From Dysgonomonas sp. HDW5A (GTDB taxonomy: Bacteria; Bacteroidota; Bacteroidia; Bacteroidales; Dysgonomonadaceae), in contig NZ_CP049857.1 in the NCBI RefSeq assembly GCF_011299555.1, positions 3,348,001 to 3,412,000 on the forward strand: DNA of 64,000 bases, read 5' to 3'. Position numbers and translations under genes: made by a program. Shown in pieces: positions 36,130 to 43,468 of the stretch (position 1 is the first letter of the stretch; each line of letters begins with the position of its first letter). The notes beneath the pieces are model-generated. The model did no database searches and was not told where the DNA came from. It saw nothing but the letters and a program-made list of their open reading frames with translations.

Positions 36130-37968
36130 ATGAAACATTTAATGTTATTTGTCTTCTTATTGTTTGCCGGTGTTGTTTCGGCACAGGACTTTCGTTTCGC
36201 TTTAATAACGGATTTACATGTGAGAAGTAACGATTCTTTGGCATACAACGATTTGAAGCGTACAGTCAATCAGTTGAATAAAACACCTGATATTAGTTTT
36301 ATACTGGTTACGGGAGATATCACCGAAGAGGGAGACAGGGCTTCGTTACTCAAAGCTAAAGAACTGTTGGATCAATTGAAAGTAAAATATTATATCCTGT
36401 CGGGAAATCACGAAACCAAATGGAGCGAATCGGGTTCTACTGATTTTGCCCATGTATTCGGATCGGAACGTTTTCAATTTGAATACAATGGCTTTAAGTT
36501 CTTGGGGTTTGCCACAGGGCCTATTATCCGTATGATGGATGGACACGTAGCACCTCAGGACATTGTTTGGCTGCAAGAAGAATTGGGTAAAGATCCGAAT
36601 CAACCTGCAATTTTAGTAACACATTATCCTCTTTTGCCTACCGATGTTGACAATTGGTATGAAGTAACGGACGCTGTTCGCAAATACAATATAAAAGCTG
36701 TTTTGGGAGGGCATTATCACAGTAACCGATTGTTTTTCTATGATGGAATACCTGCATTTATAAACCGTTCGAACCTACGTGATAAAACGGATGGTTTGGG
36801 AGGATATTCTATTTATGATGTAACGAAAGATTCTATTGTGGTTTCGGAACAAAAGATAGGGCAGGAGCCTCGCCGATGGGGTGGATATTCTCTTACGGAG
36901 CAATACTATACTGCAGACAATTCGACTTACAACCGTCCCGACTTTTCGGTTAATAAAGAATATAATGCGGTTAAAGAAGTTTGGGTAACCAATATAGGTA
37001 AAACTATATATGCATCTCCCATAGTGTCGAATAATGCAGTATTTATAGGTGATGATACCGGTACTTTCTATTCGATATCTGCTAAAAACGGAAAAATAAA
37101 CTGGAGTTTTCAGTCAGGCAACCGCATTGTGGGCACTGTTGCTGTTGACAATGGGGTAGTTGTTTTTGGTTCGGCAGATGCCACTATTTATGCGTTAAAC
37201 AGTAAAACAGGTAAACTTATTTGGAAATATTCCGCAAAAGAACCTGTTTTGGGAAGTGCAACTATCGACAATGGTATTGTGTATATTGGAGCAAGCGATC
37301 ATACTTTTCGTGCTTTGAATCTTAAAACGGGTAGGTTAGTATGGGAATATACAGGAGTAAAAGGATATATAGAGACTCGTCCGCTTATATACGATGATAA
37401 AGTAATTTTCGGTGCATGGGATAATACGATGTATGCTTTAGATAAGACAACAGGTAAACTTCTTTGGACTTGGGATGGAGGTCTTACCCGAATGCATTTT
37501 TCGCCCGCAGCAGTATGGCCTGTGGCAGCAGAGGGGAAAGTGTTTTTTACTGCTCCCGATAGAGTGATGACCGCTATAGATGCAGGAACAGGTGAAACTG
37601 TTTGGCGAACAAAAGAATCGATGGTTCGAGAAACAATCGGCTTATCGGAAGATCAAACAAGAGTGTACAGCAAAACGATGCAAGATAGTGTAGTCTCTTA
37701 CTCTACCTTAGGAAACGAACCGAAAAGGCTCTGGATAACTCATGTAGGGTATGGTTACGATCATGCAGCTTCGATGCCTGTAGAAAAAGACGGTGTTGTT
37801 TTTGGCAGTACCAAAAACGGAATAATTTTCGCCTTAGATGGTGTCACAGGCAAGCTTTTGTGGAAACATAAAGTGGGTAATTCGCTTATTGGAACAGTAT
37901 ATCCTTTAAGTGCTTCGGAATGTATATTTGTAAGTGGTCACGGATTAGTGGGACTACTGAAAAAGTAA
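36130..37968 (+). CDS. Secreted metallophosphoesterase fused to a PQQ-like beta-propeller
   Basis: 612-residue exported protein (signal peptide ending GVVSAQ). Residues 20-250 form a calcineurin-like phosphoesterase with all metal motifs: ALITDLH (Asp28, His30), ILVTGDITEEGD (Asp63), ILSGNHETKW, LVTHYPLLP and LGGHYHSNR. From about residue 285 to the end there are repeated propeller blades of the PQQ/pyrrolo-quinoline type, each with a Tyr-Ala-Leu-(Asn/Asp)-x-x-Thr-Gly-Lys-Leu-x-Trp core (for example YALNSKTGKLIWKYSAKEP and YALDKTTGKLLWTWDGG). The combination suggests cleavage of a phosphodiester or phosphomonoester on the glycan, with the propeller as a binding scaffold. It lies 38 bp after murQ, in the same operon. 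Confidence 0.85.
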   Translation: MKHLMLFVFLLFAGVVSAQDFRFALITDLHVRSNDSLAYNDLKRTVNQLNKTPDISFILVTGDITEEGDRASLLKAKELLDQLKVKYYILSGNHETKWSESGSTDFAHVFGSERFQFEYNGFKFLGFATGPIIRMMDGHVAPQDIVWLQEELGKDPNQPAILVTHYPLLPTDVDNWYEVTDAVRKYNIKAVLGGHYHSNRLFFYDGIPAFINRSNLRDKTDGLGGYSIYDVTKDSIVVSEQKIGQEPRRWGGYSLTEQYYTADNSTYNRPDFSVNKEYNAVKEVWVTNIGKTIYASPIVSNNAVFIGDDTGTFYSISAKNGKINWSFQSGNRIVGTVAVDNGVVVFGSADATIYALNSKTGKLIWKYSAKEPVLGSATIDNGIVYIGASDHTFRALNLKTGRLVWEYTGVKGYIETRPLIYDDKVIFGAWDNTMYALDKTTGKLLWTWDGGLTRMHFSPAAVWPVAAEGKVFFTAPDRVMTAIDAGTGETVWRTKESMVRETIGLSEDQTRVYSKTMQDSVVSYSTLGNEPKRLWITHVGYGYDHAASMPVEKDGVVFGSTKNGIIFALDGVTGKLLWKHKVGNSLIGTVYPLSASECIFVSGHGLVGLLKK

Positions 37969-37999
37969 TAGTAGTTTTTGAAACCTTAAATCTGATACG

Positions 38000-40480
38000 A
38001 TGAAGAAAGTTTCTATCTTTTTTTGCTTTCTGTTTTTGTGTTGTCTTTCACTAGGGGCGCAAGTACAATCATGGATACGGATCAATCAGTTGGGATATTT
38101 GCCTAACAGTATTAAAGTGGCGGTTTTTATATCCAATGAAGATCTGGCGACTTTAGACTTTGAAGTGAAAGATGCAGTTAATAACACGGTTGTATTTACG
38201 AATAAAGGTGTATCTGCAAACGCCCAACGATGGGGAATGAAACATGCTGCCCGTATGAATTTCTCTAAAGTGATTAAGGATGGCGAATATTATATCGAAT
38301 CGAATGGGGTAAAATCTCCTCCTTTCAAAATAAACACGAATGTATATGATGGCTCTGCCGATTTTCTGCTTACATATATGCGTCAGCAACGTTGCGGATA
38401 TAATCCCTATCTGGATGCGGAATGTCATCAGAAGGATGGCTTTATTGTAGATCATCCCACACGTACAGGCGAATATATCGATGTAAGAGGAGGATGGCAC
38501 GATGCTTCGGATTACTTGCAATACCTCACAACTTCGGCTAATGCTACTTTTCAGATGATGTTTGCATGGCAGCAAAATCCCGATAAAACAATATTTGCGG
38601 ACGAATATGATGCTTTGGGTAAAAAAGGCAAAAACGGCATCCCCGATATTCTGGATGAGATCCGATGGGGATTGGATTGGATGGTAAAAATGAATCCCGA
38701 CTCGGCAGTCATGTTCAACCAGATAGCAGACGACAGAGACCATGCTTCGATGCGTTTACCGACAGAAGATAAGGTCGATTATGGATGGGGAGCAGGCACA
38801 GGTCGTCCAGTTTACTTCATAACAGGTGAACGACAAGGGCTTGGTAAGCATATAAACCGGACAACAGGCGTATCGTCGAGTGCCGGTAAGTTTGCTTCGG
38901 CTTTTGCTCTTGGTGCGGATATCTTTAAGGACATTGATCCTGCTTTCTCAACATTGATGAAAGGCAAAGCGGGTGCAGCTTATAATTTTGCCGAAACTAA
39001 ATTGGGCAATACTCAGACTGCCTGTTTGAAGTCTCCCTACTTTTACGAAGAAGATAACTTTGTGGATGATGTAGAGCTAGCTGCGGCTGTTAAATATAAC
39101 TTGTCAAAAGATGGATCGTGGCTTAAAAAAGCCGATTATTGGGGGCAACTGGAGGAGGTAACTCCGTGGATGGAATTGGGTAGGGCGCGCCATTATCAGT
39201 TTTATCCGTTTGTGAATTTAGGACATTATTACCTCTCTCAATCAAATGATTATTCTGTAAGAGCTAAATACATCCGGTTTATGAAAAACGGATTGGAAGC
39301 TATTGCCAAAAGAGCAAAAGAGCAGGATGATCCGTTTATGAATGGCATACCTTTTATCTGGTGTTCGAACAATCTGGTTGCTGCCGCTATTACACAAGCA
39401 CATTTGTATCAAGAGGCATCGGGAGATAATTCGTATGCTGAAATGGAAGCAGCTCTGAGAGATTGGTTGTTAGGCTGTAATCCTTGGGGAACATCTATGA
39501 TCTGTGGTTTTCCGAAGAGTGGAGATTCATCAACACGTCCGCATTCGGCATACGTTGATATTATGAAAGATATTCCATACGGCGGATTGGTAGACGGACC
39601 CATATACAGGCACATATACGAATCGTTGCTTGGTATACATTTGGTTTATGACGATGAGTATGCTCCGTTTCAATTCGGGGAGGCTGTGTATCACGATGAT
39701 CCGGGAGATTATTCTTCAAATGAACCTACAATGGATGGCACAGCCAGTTTGAGCTATTATTTATCGGCAATGCAAAAAGCAGGTAAGGATCAGGCAAAGA
39801 TGGTTACAGATAGTCAGGGAGCAATTGTTCGAAAAGATATCGATAAGAAAGTTATCAGACTTATCTTTTCTGCTGATGTTGCTTTTGAAGGAGCTCCTGT
39901 TATCCTGAAAACATTGGACAAACATAATATCAAAGGTTCGTTCTTTCTGACGGGTAATTGCCTTAGAACAAAAGAGCATGAAGATATTATAAAACAATTG
40001 ATTAAAAAAGGACATTATGTCGGGGCACATTCCGATAAGCATATTTTGTATGCTTCGTGGGATGATCGCCAACATACATTGGTTTCCTCTGATAGCTTGG
40101 TACAGGATCTTCGGCGGAATATGTATGAATTAGCTAGAGTAGGGGTAGATACAAGCAAGGTAAATTATTACCTTCCTCCTTCGGAGTGGTACAATACGGA
40201 AAATGTAAAGTTAATTGAATTGGAAGGGAAAAAGGTAATCAATTTTACTCCCGGTATAAGGACTGCTGCCGATTATACTACTCCTGATATGAAAAACTAT
40301 AAGTCGTCGCAGGAGTTGATCGATTTATTGTATGCTTTTGAGAAAGAACAAGGTTTGAATGGAGCTGTAATTCTAATTCATCCGGGCACTCATAAAGACC
40401 GAAAAGATAAGTTATACCTGCATTTGGATGAAATAATTAGAAATCTGAAAAGTAAAGGATATACATTTGACCATTTCTGA
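38000..40480 (+). CDS. GH9 glycoside hydrolase fused to a NodB-like polysaccharide deacetylase
   Basis: 826-residue exported protein (signal LSLGAQ). Order: a CelD-type Ig-like domain (WIRINQLGYLPNSIKVAVFI, residues 25-110), a GH9 (alpha/alpha)6 domain with catalytic aspartates Asp168 and Asp171 in RGGWHDASDYLQY and the acid Glu575 in SSNEPTMDGTASLSYYL, then from about residue 617 a NodB-like deacetylase domain. The deacetylase keeps the zinc motif GAHSDKH and a terminal ILIHPGTHKD, but motif 1 is FSADVAFEG instead of TFDDG. GH9 includes exo-glucosaminidases as well as cellulases, so in this amino-sugar locus a deacetylase plus glucosaminidase is a reasonable guess; it is not shown by the sequence. 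Confidence 0.85.
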   Translation: MKKVSIFFCFLFLCCLSLGAQVQSWIRINQLGYLPNSIKVAVFISNEDLATLDFEVKDAVNNTVVFTNKGVSANAQRWGMKHAARMNFSKVIKDGEYYIESNGVKSPPFKINTNVYDGSADFLLTYMRQQRCGYNPYLDAECHQKDGFIVDHPTRTGEYIDVRGGWHDASDYLQYLTTSANATFQMMFAWQQNPDKTIFADEYDALGKKGKNGIPDILDEIRWGLDWMVKMNPDSAVMFNQIADDRDHASMRLPTEDKVDYGWGAGTGRPVYFITGERQGLGKHINRTTGVSSSAGKFASAFALGADIFKDIDPAFSTLMKGKAGAAYNFAETKLGNTQTACLKSPYFYEEDNFVDDVELAAAVKYNLSKDGSWLKKADYWGQLEEVTPWMELGRARHYQFYPFVNLGHYYLSQSNDYSVRAKYIRFMKNGLEAIAKRAKEQDDPFMNGIPFIWCSNNLVAAAITQAHLYQEASGDNSYAEMEAALRDWLLGCNPWGTSMICGFPKSGDSSTRPHSAYVDIMKDIPYGGLVDGPIYRHIYESLLGIHLVYDDEYAPFQFGEAVYHDDPGDYSSNEPTMDGTASLSYYLSAMQKAGKDQAKMVTDSQGAIVRKDIDKKVIRLIFSADVAFEGAPVILKTLDKHNIKGSFFLTGNCLRTKEHEDIIKQLIKKGHYVGAHSDKHILYASWDDRQHTLVSSDSLVQDLRRNMYELARVGVDTSKVNYYLPPSEWYNTENVKLIELEGKKVINFTPGIRTAADYTTPDMKNYKSSQELIDLLYAFEKEQGLNGAVILIHPGTHKDRKDKLYLHLDEIIRNLKSKGYTFDHF

Positions 40481-40489
40481 AAAGGAACG

Positions 40490-40723
40490 TTATCGGTAGT
40501 ATATGATGAAAATAAGAATCATATATATAATGGCTAATGATACTGCTGCCAGTGATATATATGACAATATCTTTCCTGCTTTTATATAACCTAATTTGCT
40601 GAGGATAAATCCTAGACCAAGAGCAATTAAGTTAACTATAAAAGTCCATTTTAATAAAACCTGAATAGATACGAATAATAGCATCCTCAAAAGTAATAAA
40701 ACAAATGATAATTGAAACCCCAT
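40490..40723 (-). CDS. Small hydrophobic membrane protein (hypothetical)
   Basis: 77-residue protein consisting of about three hydrophobic segments (LSFVLLLLRMLLFVSIQVLL, FIVNLIALGLGFILSKLGYI, then ISLAAVSLAIIYMILIFII) with a basic tail. It has no recognisable motif. It converges on the GH9-deacetylase gene with 9 bp between the two stop codons. A hairpin lies just upstream, separating it from the barrel gene. The hydrophobic pattern makes it a plausible real gene, but its function is unknown. Confidence 0.5.
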   Translation of the reverse strand: MGFQLSFVLLLLRMLLFVSIQVLLKWTFIVNLIALGLGFILSKLGYIKAGKILSYISLAAVSLAIIYMILIFIIYYR

Positions 40724-40750
40724 TCACCATGTAAATAATGGCTATTTATA

Positions 40751-40779
40751 AGTAAAGCCCCTGATAAAGGGGCTTTACT
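40751..40779 (-). terminator. Hairpin terminator downstream of the outer-membrane barrel gene
   Basis: AGTAAAGCCCC (40751-40761) and GGGGCTTTACT (40769-40779) form a perfect 11-bp stem with a 7-base loop. It lies 102 bp after the stop of the minus-strand barrel gene and 28 bp before the small membrane protein gene. The following tail is only modestly U-rich on either strand. Confidence 0.65.
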
Positions 40780-40880
40780 CTAACTTATTTTCTGTGTACA
40801 ATTTCTCTTAAGAGTTGTGTTATTTAATAATCTTTCTACCTACACATTTGTTTTTTAGAACTCTCTAAGATTTCATTGAT

Positions 40881-41453
40881 TTAGAATTCTTTGATTTCTT
40901 TGATCAATTTTTTTGAAGGCAAATAAACCTGGAATCCAATTCCGAATGAAAGTGATTGACTATATGCACTTGAACCAAAACCAACGATACCGCCGTATTT
41001 TACTATAGCTTCAAGACCTATACTTGGAGTGATGAAATAAGAAATACCAGGACCAAAGCCAAAGCCGAGACCATTAGTAGTTGTTCTGTTTACTCTATTA
41101 TCTGTACCTTCAAATCCGGCATTAGCTTCTAAGAAGAATTTGGTTTGTCTGAAAGCCGGAAGTTTTTCTGCACTGACAAAGTAACGAGCAAGAGGACCTA
41201 TTCCATAACTATAAGAGTTTCCGTCTTGTCCATTTACGTGATTAAGTCCAAATTTTCCGTATCCTCCGACTGCTAATCCATCTTTGATAAACCATGCAGC
41301 TGTAGGTGTCACCTGAAATGTTGTTTGGCGATCAAATTCCAGATTTAAATTAGTTAGACTACCTCCGATCATAACATTACCTTCGTTTATCTGAGCGTTT
41401 GCGATATTTGCTCCTCCGAATAGGAGTGCGGCAAATAAAATTAATTTTTTCAT
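40881..41453 (-). CDS. Small outer-membrane beta-barrel protein
   Basis: 190-residue protein with a clear signal peptide (FGGANIANAQ) followed by eight or so amphipathic strands with aromatic girdle residues: GNVMIGGSLTNLNLEFD, VTPTAAWFIKDGLAVGGYGK, FFLEANAGFEG, GLGFGFGPGISYFITPSIGL, LEAIVKYGGIVGF and SLSFGIGFQVYLPSK. This is the outer-membrane protein beta-barrel (OmpX/porin-family) type common in Bacteroidetes. The ATG at 41451-41453 is selected because it directly precedes MKKLILFAALLFG; an ATG 21 codons upstream would add a non-signal leader. Function is unknown. It appears to be transcribed alone. Confidence 0.8.
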   Translation of the reverse strand: MKKLILFAALLFGGANIANAQINEGNVMIGGSLTNLNLEFDRQTTFQVTPTAAWFIKDGLAVGGYGKFGLNHVNGQDGNSYSYGIGPLARYFVSAEKLPAFRQTKFFLEANAGFEGTDNRVNRTTTNGLGFGFGPGISYFITPSIGLEAIVKYGGIVGFGSSAYSQSLSFGIGFQVYLPSKKLIKEIKEF

Positions 41454-41707
41454 AATTGAATAATTTAAATAAATGCTACATATATTAACAGTATATATAA
41501 CAACGATCTTGGGCATTTGTTGACAATTTAAGGGTAAATTATCAATATAAGCAGACTAATAATTGTAGTTTAGTGAGACTTTGTTCTGTAATGTGTTATT
41601 TTATAGGATAATATAGTTGTGTTTGAAAATTGTTATTTTTCTTTCTGTTTTTTGATTATAAGATGCTTTGTTAGGTTTTATTATTTTGTTTTTATAAAAA
41701 TGAGGGC
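41454..41707. other. Upstream region of the barrel gene, nothing recognisable
   Basis: About 250 bp of AT-rich sequence that should hold the barrel gene promoter. I see no TAnnTTTG box on the minus strand and no ORF or long palindrome until the hairpin at 41708. Confidence 0.5.
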
Positions 41708-41759
41708 AATAAATGATGTCAGATATTCTGAATTAATAGAATATCTGACATCATTTATT
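41708..41759 (-). terminator. 22-bp perfect inverted repeat downstream of yecH
   Basis: The left arm 41708-41729 (AATAAATGATGTCAGATATT, then CT) and right arm 41738-41759 are perfect reverse complements over 22 bp, with an 8-base loop GAATTAAT. It lies 86 bp downstream of the yecH stop on the minus strand, so it probably ends that transcript. The tail (ATTTATTGCCCTCATTTTTA on the minus strand) is loosely U-rich. Confidence 0.7.
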
Positions 41760-41845
41760 AAGTGTTCAGGAATATGATCTCCTGTACTAATATCTTGTTA
41801 AGTCAGGCTAATAAATTAATATCTAAAATATAAGTGGCTACAATA

Positions 41846-42079
41846 TTAATGATTGCAAACTTTACTTATATCTACAGTAAACCCACTATCGGAGGGCATG
41901 AATTTTCCTTTGTTCTTGAGGAATATGATTAGTTCATCTATATTCATATTCTCCGCAGAACATGCATAGAATGTTTGATTCTCGCCAAATGTCTCTTTTA
42001 TAGCTTCAATTAATGAGGTTTCCGTATAACTATTTCCTTCCATCATGTGTAGGACTGCGTGTGCATGTATTTGTTCCAT
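41846..42079 (-). CDS. yecH: YecH-family metal-binding protein (DUF2492)
   Basis: 77-residue cytoplasmic protein. The start MEQIHAHAVLHMMEGNSYTE and the later TFYACSAENMNIDELIIFLK match the YecH/DUF2492 family, which has conserved His residues near the N-terminus and a Cys in the ACSAE motif that are candidate metal ligands. Length is normal for the family. The molecular role is unknown. A 16-bp CRP/FNR-like palindrome is centred 66 bp upstream of the start, suggesting control by redox or a related signal. Downstream there is a long hairpin. Confidence 0.85.
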   Translation of the reverse strand: MEQIHAHAVLHMMEGNSYTETSLIEAIKETFGENQTFYACSAENMNIDELIIFLKNKGKFMPSDSGFTVDISKVCNH

Positions 42080-42137
42080 CTTGTATTTCTATTTTTATAA
42101 TTAAGTACAAATGTACAGATCTAACTTAGATATTCTG

Positions 42138-42153
42138 TGTAACATATGTTACA
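42138..42153 (-). promoter_or_regulatory. CRP/FNR-type palindrome upstream of yecH
   Basis: TGTAACATATGTTACA is a perfect 16-bp palindrome, centred 66 bases upstream of the yecH ATG. Its form (TGTnA...TnACA) matches operators of the CRP/FNR superfamily. No gene for such a regulator is in the window. Confidence 0.6.
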
Positions 42154-42208
42154 TACTTTATGCTTGTGGATATAGAAAAATACCAATAATAGGAGATCGA
42201 AATAGTCA

Positions 42209-42247
42209 AGAGGAAACCTATAATTTCTACAATTATAAATTTCCTCT
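42209..42247. other. Long two-part hairpin upstream of yecH
   Basis: AGAGGAAA (42209-42216) pairs with TTTCCTCT (42240-42247), and inside it ATAATT (42220-42225) pairs with AATTAT (42231-42236). The rest of the 318-bp yecH upstream space (42080-42397) shows no ORF. The structure could be a terminator for an unseen transcript or a small RNA element. Confidence 0.4.
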
Positions 42248-42362
42248 CTGTGCAACATAATATTTTATGTGCCTATATTCTAAACATCATGGAGTTATAA
42301 TTTGTTTGAAGTATTATTTTTTATTAGATATAAACAAACTCTCTTAACTGAGCACTCACATA

Positions 42363-42392
42363 AAAGAAGCTCGTACACTCACGGGCTTCTTT
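42363..42392 (-). terminator. Terminator downstream of the 45-residue gene
   Basis: AAAGAAGC (42363-42370) pairs with GCTTCTTT (42385-42392), with four more pairs inside including one G-U, giving a 12-bp stem and 6-base loop. It begins 5 bases after the stop codon of the small minus-strand gene. The stem is followed by TTTATG on that strand. Confidence 0.75.
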
Positions 42393-42397
42393 ATTTA

Positions 42398-42535
42398 TTA
42401 CTCATATTTAGCGATTACTGCTGATATACGTTCATATAAATCGTCAAAATTACATATGTACTCATCAGAATCCAGAACTCGCTTTACATACCTTAAAGTA
42501 TCCAGTAACTCCATTTTGTCTTTGTCTATTGCCAT
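42398..42535 (-). CDS. 45-residue acidic small protein (hypothetical)
   Basis: A short frame reads MAIDKDKMELLDTLRYVKRV, continues LDSDEYICNFDDLYERISAV and ends IAKYE. It is amphipathic and helical-looking, with a plausible start and a terminator only 5 bp after the stop. No family is recognised. Its own terminator and ordinary codon use argue for a real small gene rather than chance. Confidence 0.55.
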   Translation of the reverse strand: MAIDKDKMELLDTLRYVKRVLDSDEYICNFDDLYERISAVIAKYE

Positions 42536-42686
42536 TTAATTCATATTAGTTATTATACAATATAACATATTTGTGTTTTTAATTGTTTTATTAATAGATA
42601 CTTAATATGCCTGTATTATTTTATCTATCATTTAGATTATTGAAGTTCAAATATGTTATTAGCTATGCGTTGAAGATTATTGTGTG

Positions 42687-43403
42687 TTAGACCGGTAACC
42701 CATAAGATTTGAAAATTGCTTCTGCTCTTTTCTTCAGCTCCGGACTTGGGGGCTCTATATCTTTTAGTTTATATTTGATGTTTAATTCTTCCCATTTATG
42801 AGTTGCCATTTGATGAAAAGGAAGAATATCCACTCGTTCTACATTCTTAAATTGCGATGTGTACTTTGCCCATTCAATTAAGTCTTGTTCGTCATCGGTA
42901 TAGTCAGGTACTAGAACGTAGCGTAACCATACAGCCTTATTTATAGAAGCCAGATAGTTCAGAAACTTCAAAGTCGGCTCAAGTGCTGCTCCGGTAAGAG
43001 TTTTGTATTTCTCAGGATTAATTTGTTTGATATCGAGTAAAACCAAGTCGGTATAATTGAGTACCTCTTTCACTTGCTCGTTCAATAATATGCCCGATGT
43101 ATCAATTGCAGTATGAATGTTATGCCCTTTACAGATCTTAAATAACTCCAATATAAATGGTGCTTGCAGTAAGGGTTCTCCTCCCGAAACGGTGACACCT
43201 CCACGTACAAATGCTTTTACTTTTTCAATTTCGTGAAAAGCTTCCTGAGGACTCAATTCATATTTGGCATTACACATTTCCCATGTATCGGGATTGTGGC
43301 AATACATACAACGGAGCGGGCAGCCTTGCATAAATAAAACAAAGCGTATTCCGGGGCCGTCTTTTGTGCCAAAGGTTTCGAAAGAATGAATAAGTCCGTT
43401 CAT
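42687..43403 (-). CDS. pflA: Pyruvate formate-lyase activating enzyme
   Basis: 238-residue radical-SAM enzyme that installs the glycyl radical in PflB. The [4Fe-4S] motif is CPLRCMYCHNPDTW, with Cys28, Cys32 and Cys35 in the family spacing CxxxCxxC. GPGIRFVLFMQG precedes it, and VTVSGGEPLLQ provides the SAM-binding GGE motif. The ATG at 43401-43403 is chosen because MNGLIHSFETFGTKDGPG aligns with family N-termini; an upstream ATG (nine codons earlier) lies inside the intercistronic hairpin region. pflB precedes it by 65 bp, with a hairpin in between. Confidence 0.95.
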   Translation of the reverse strand: MNGLIHSFETFGTKDGPGIRFVLFMQGCPLRCMYCHNPDTWEMCNAKYELSPQEAFHEIEKVKAFVRGGVTVSGGEPLLQAPFILELFKICKGHNIHTAIDTSGILLNEQVKEVLNYTDLVLLDIKQINPEKYKTLTGAALEPTLKFLNYLASINKAVWLRYVLVPDYTDDEQDLIEWAKYTSQFKNVERVDILPFHQMATHKWEELNIKYKLKDIEPPSPELKKRAEAIFKSYGLPV

Positions 43404-43415
43404 GAAAATAAAATT

Positions 43416-43446
43416 AACAGAGAATCGCATTTTACGATTCTCTGTT
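43416..43446 (-). terminator. Attenuator-like hairpin between pflB and pflA
   Basis: AACAGAGAATCG (43416-43427) and CGATTCTCTGTT (43435-43446) form a perfect 12-bp stem with a 7-base loop. On the minus strand it follows pflB by 22 bp and is followed by TTAATTTTATTTTC, then the pflA ATG. This looks like a partial terminator that lowers pflA relative to pflB. Confidence 0.7.
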
Positions 43447-43468
43447 CAATGATATAAATGTATATGAA

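Noticed and set aside
38153-38743. 196-codon minus-strand open frame
   Set aside because: It is antisense to the GH9 domain, with no start signal or known motif.
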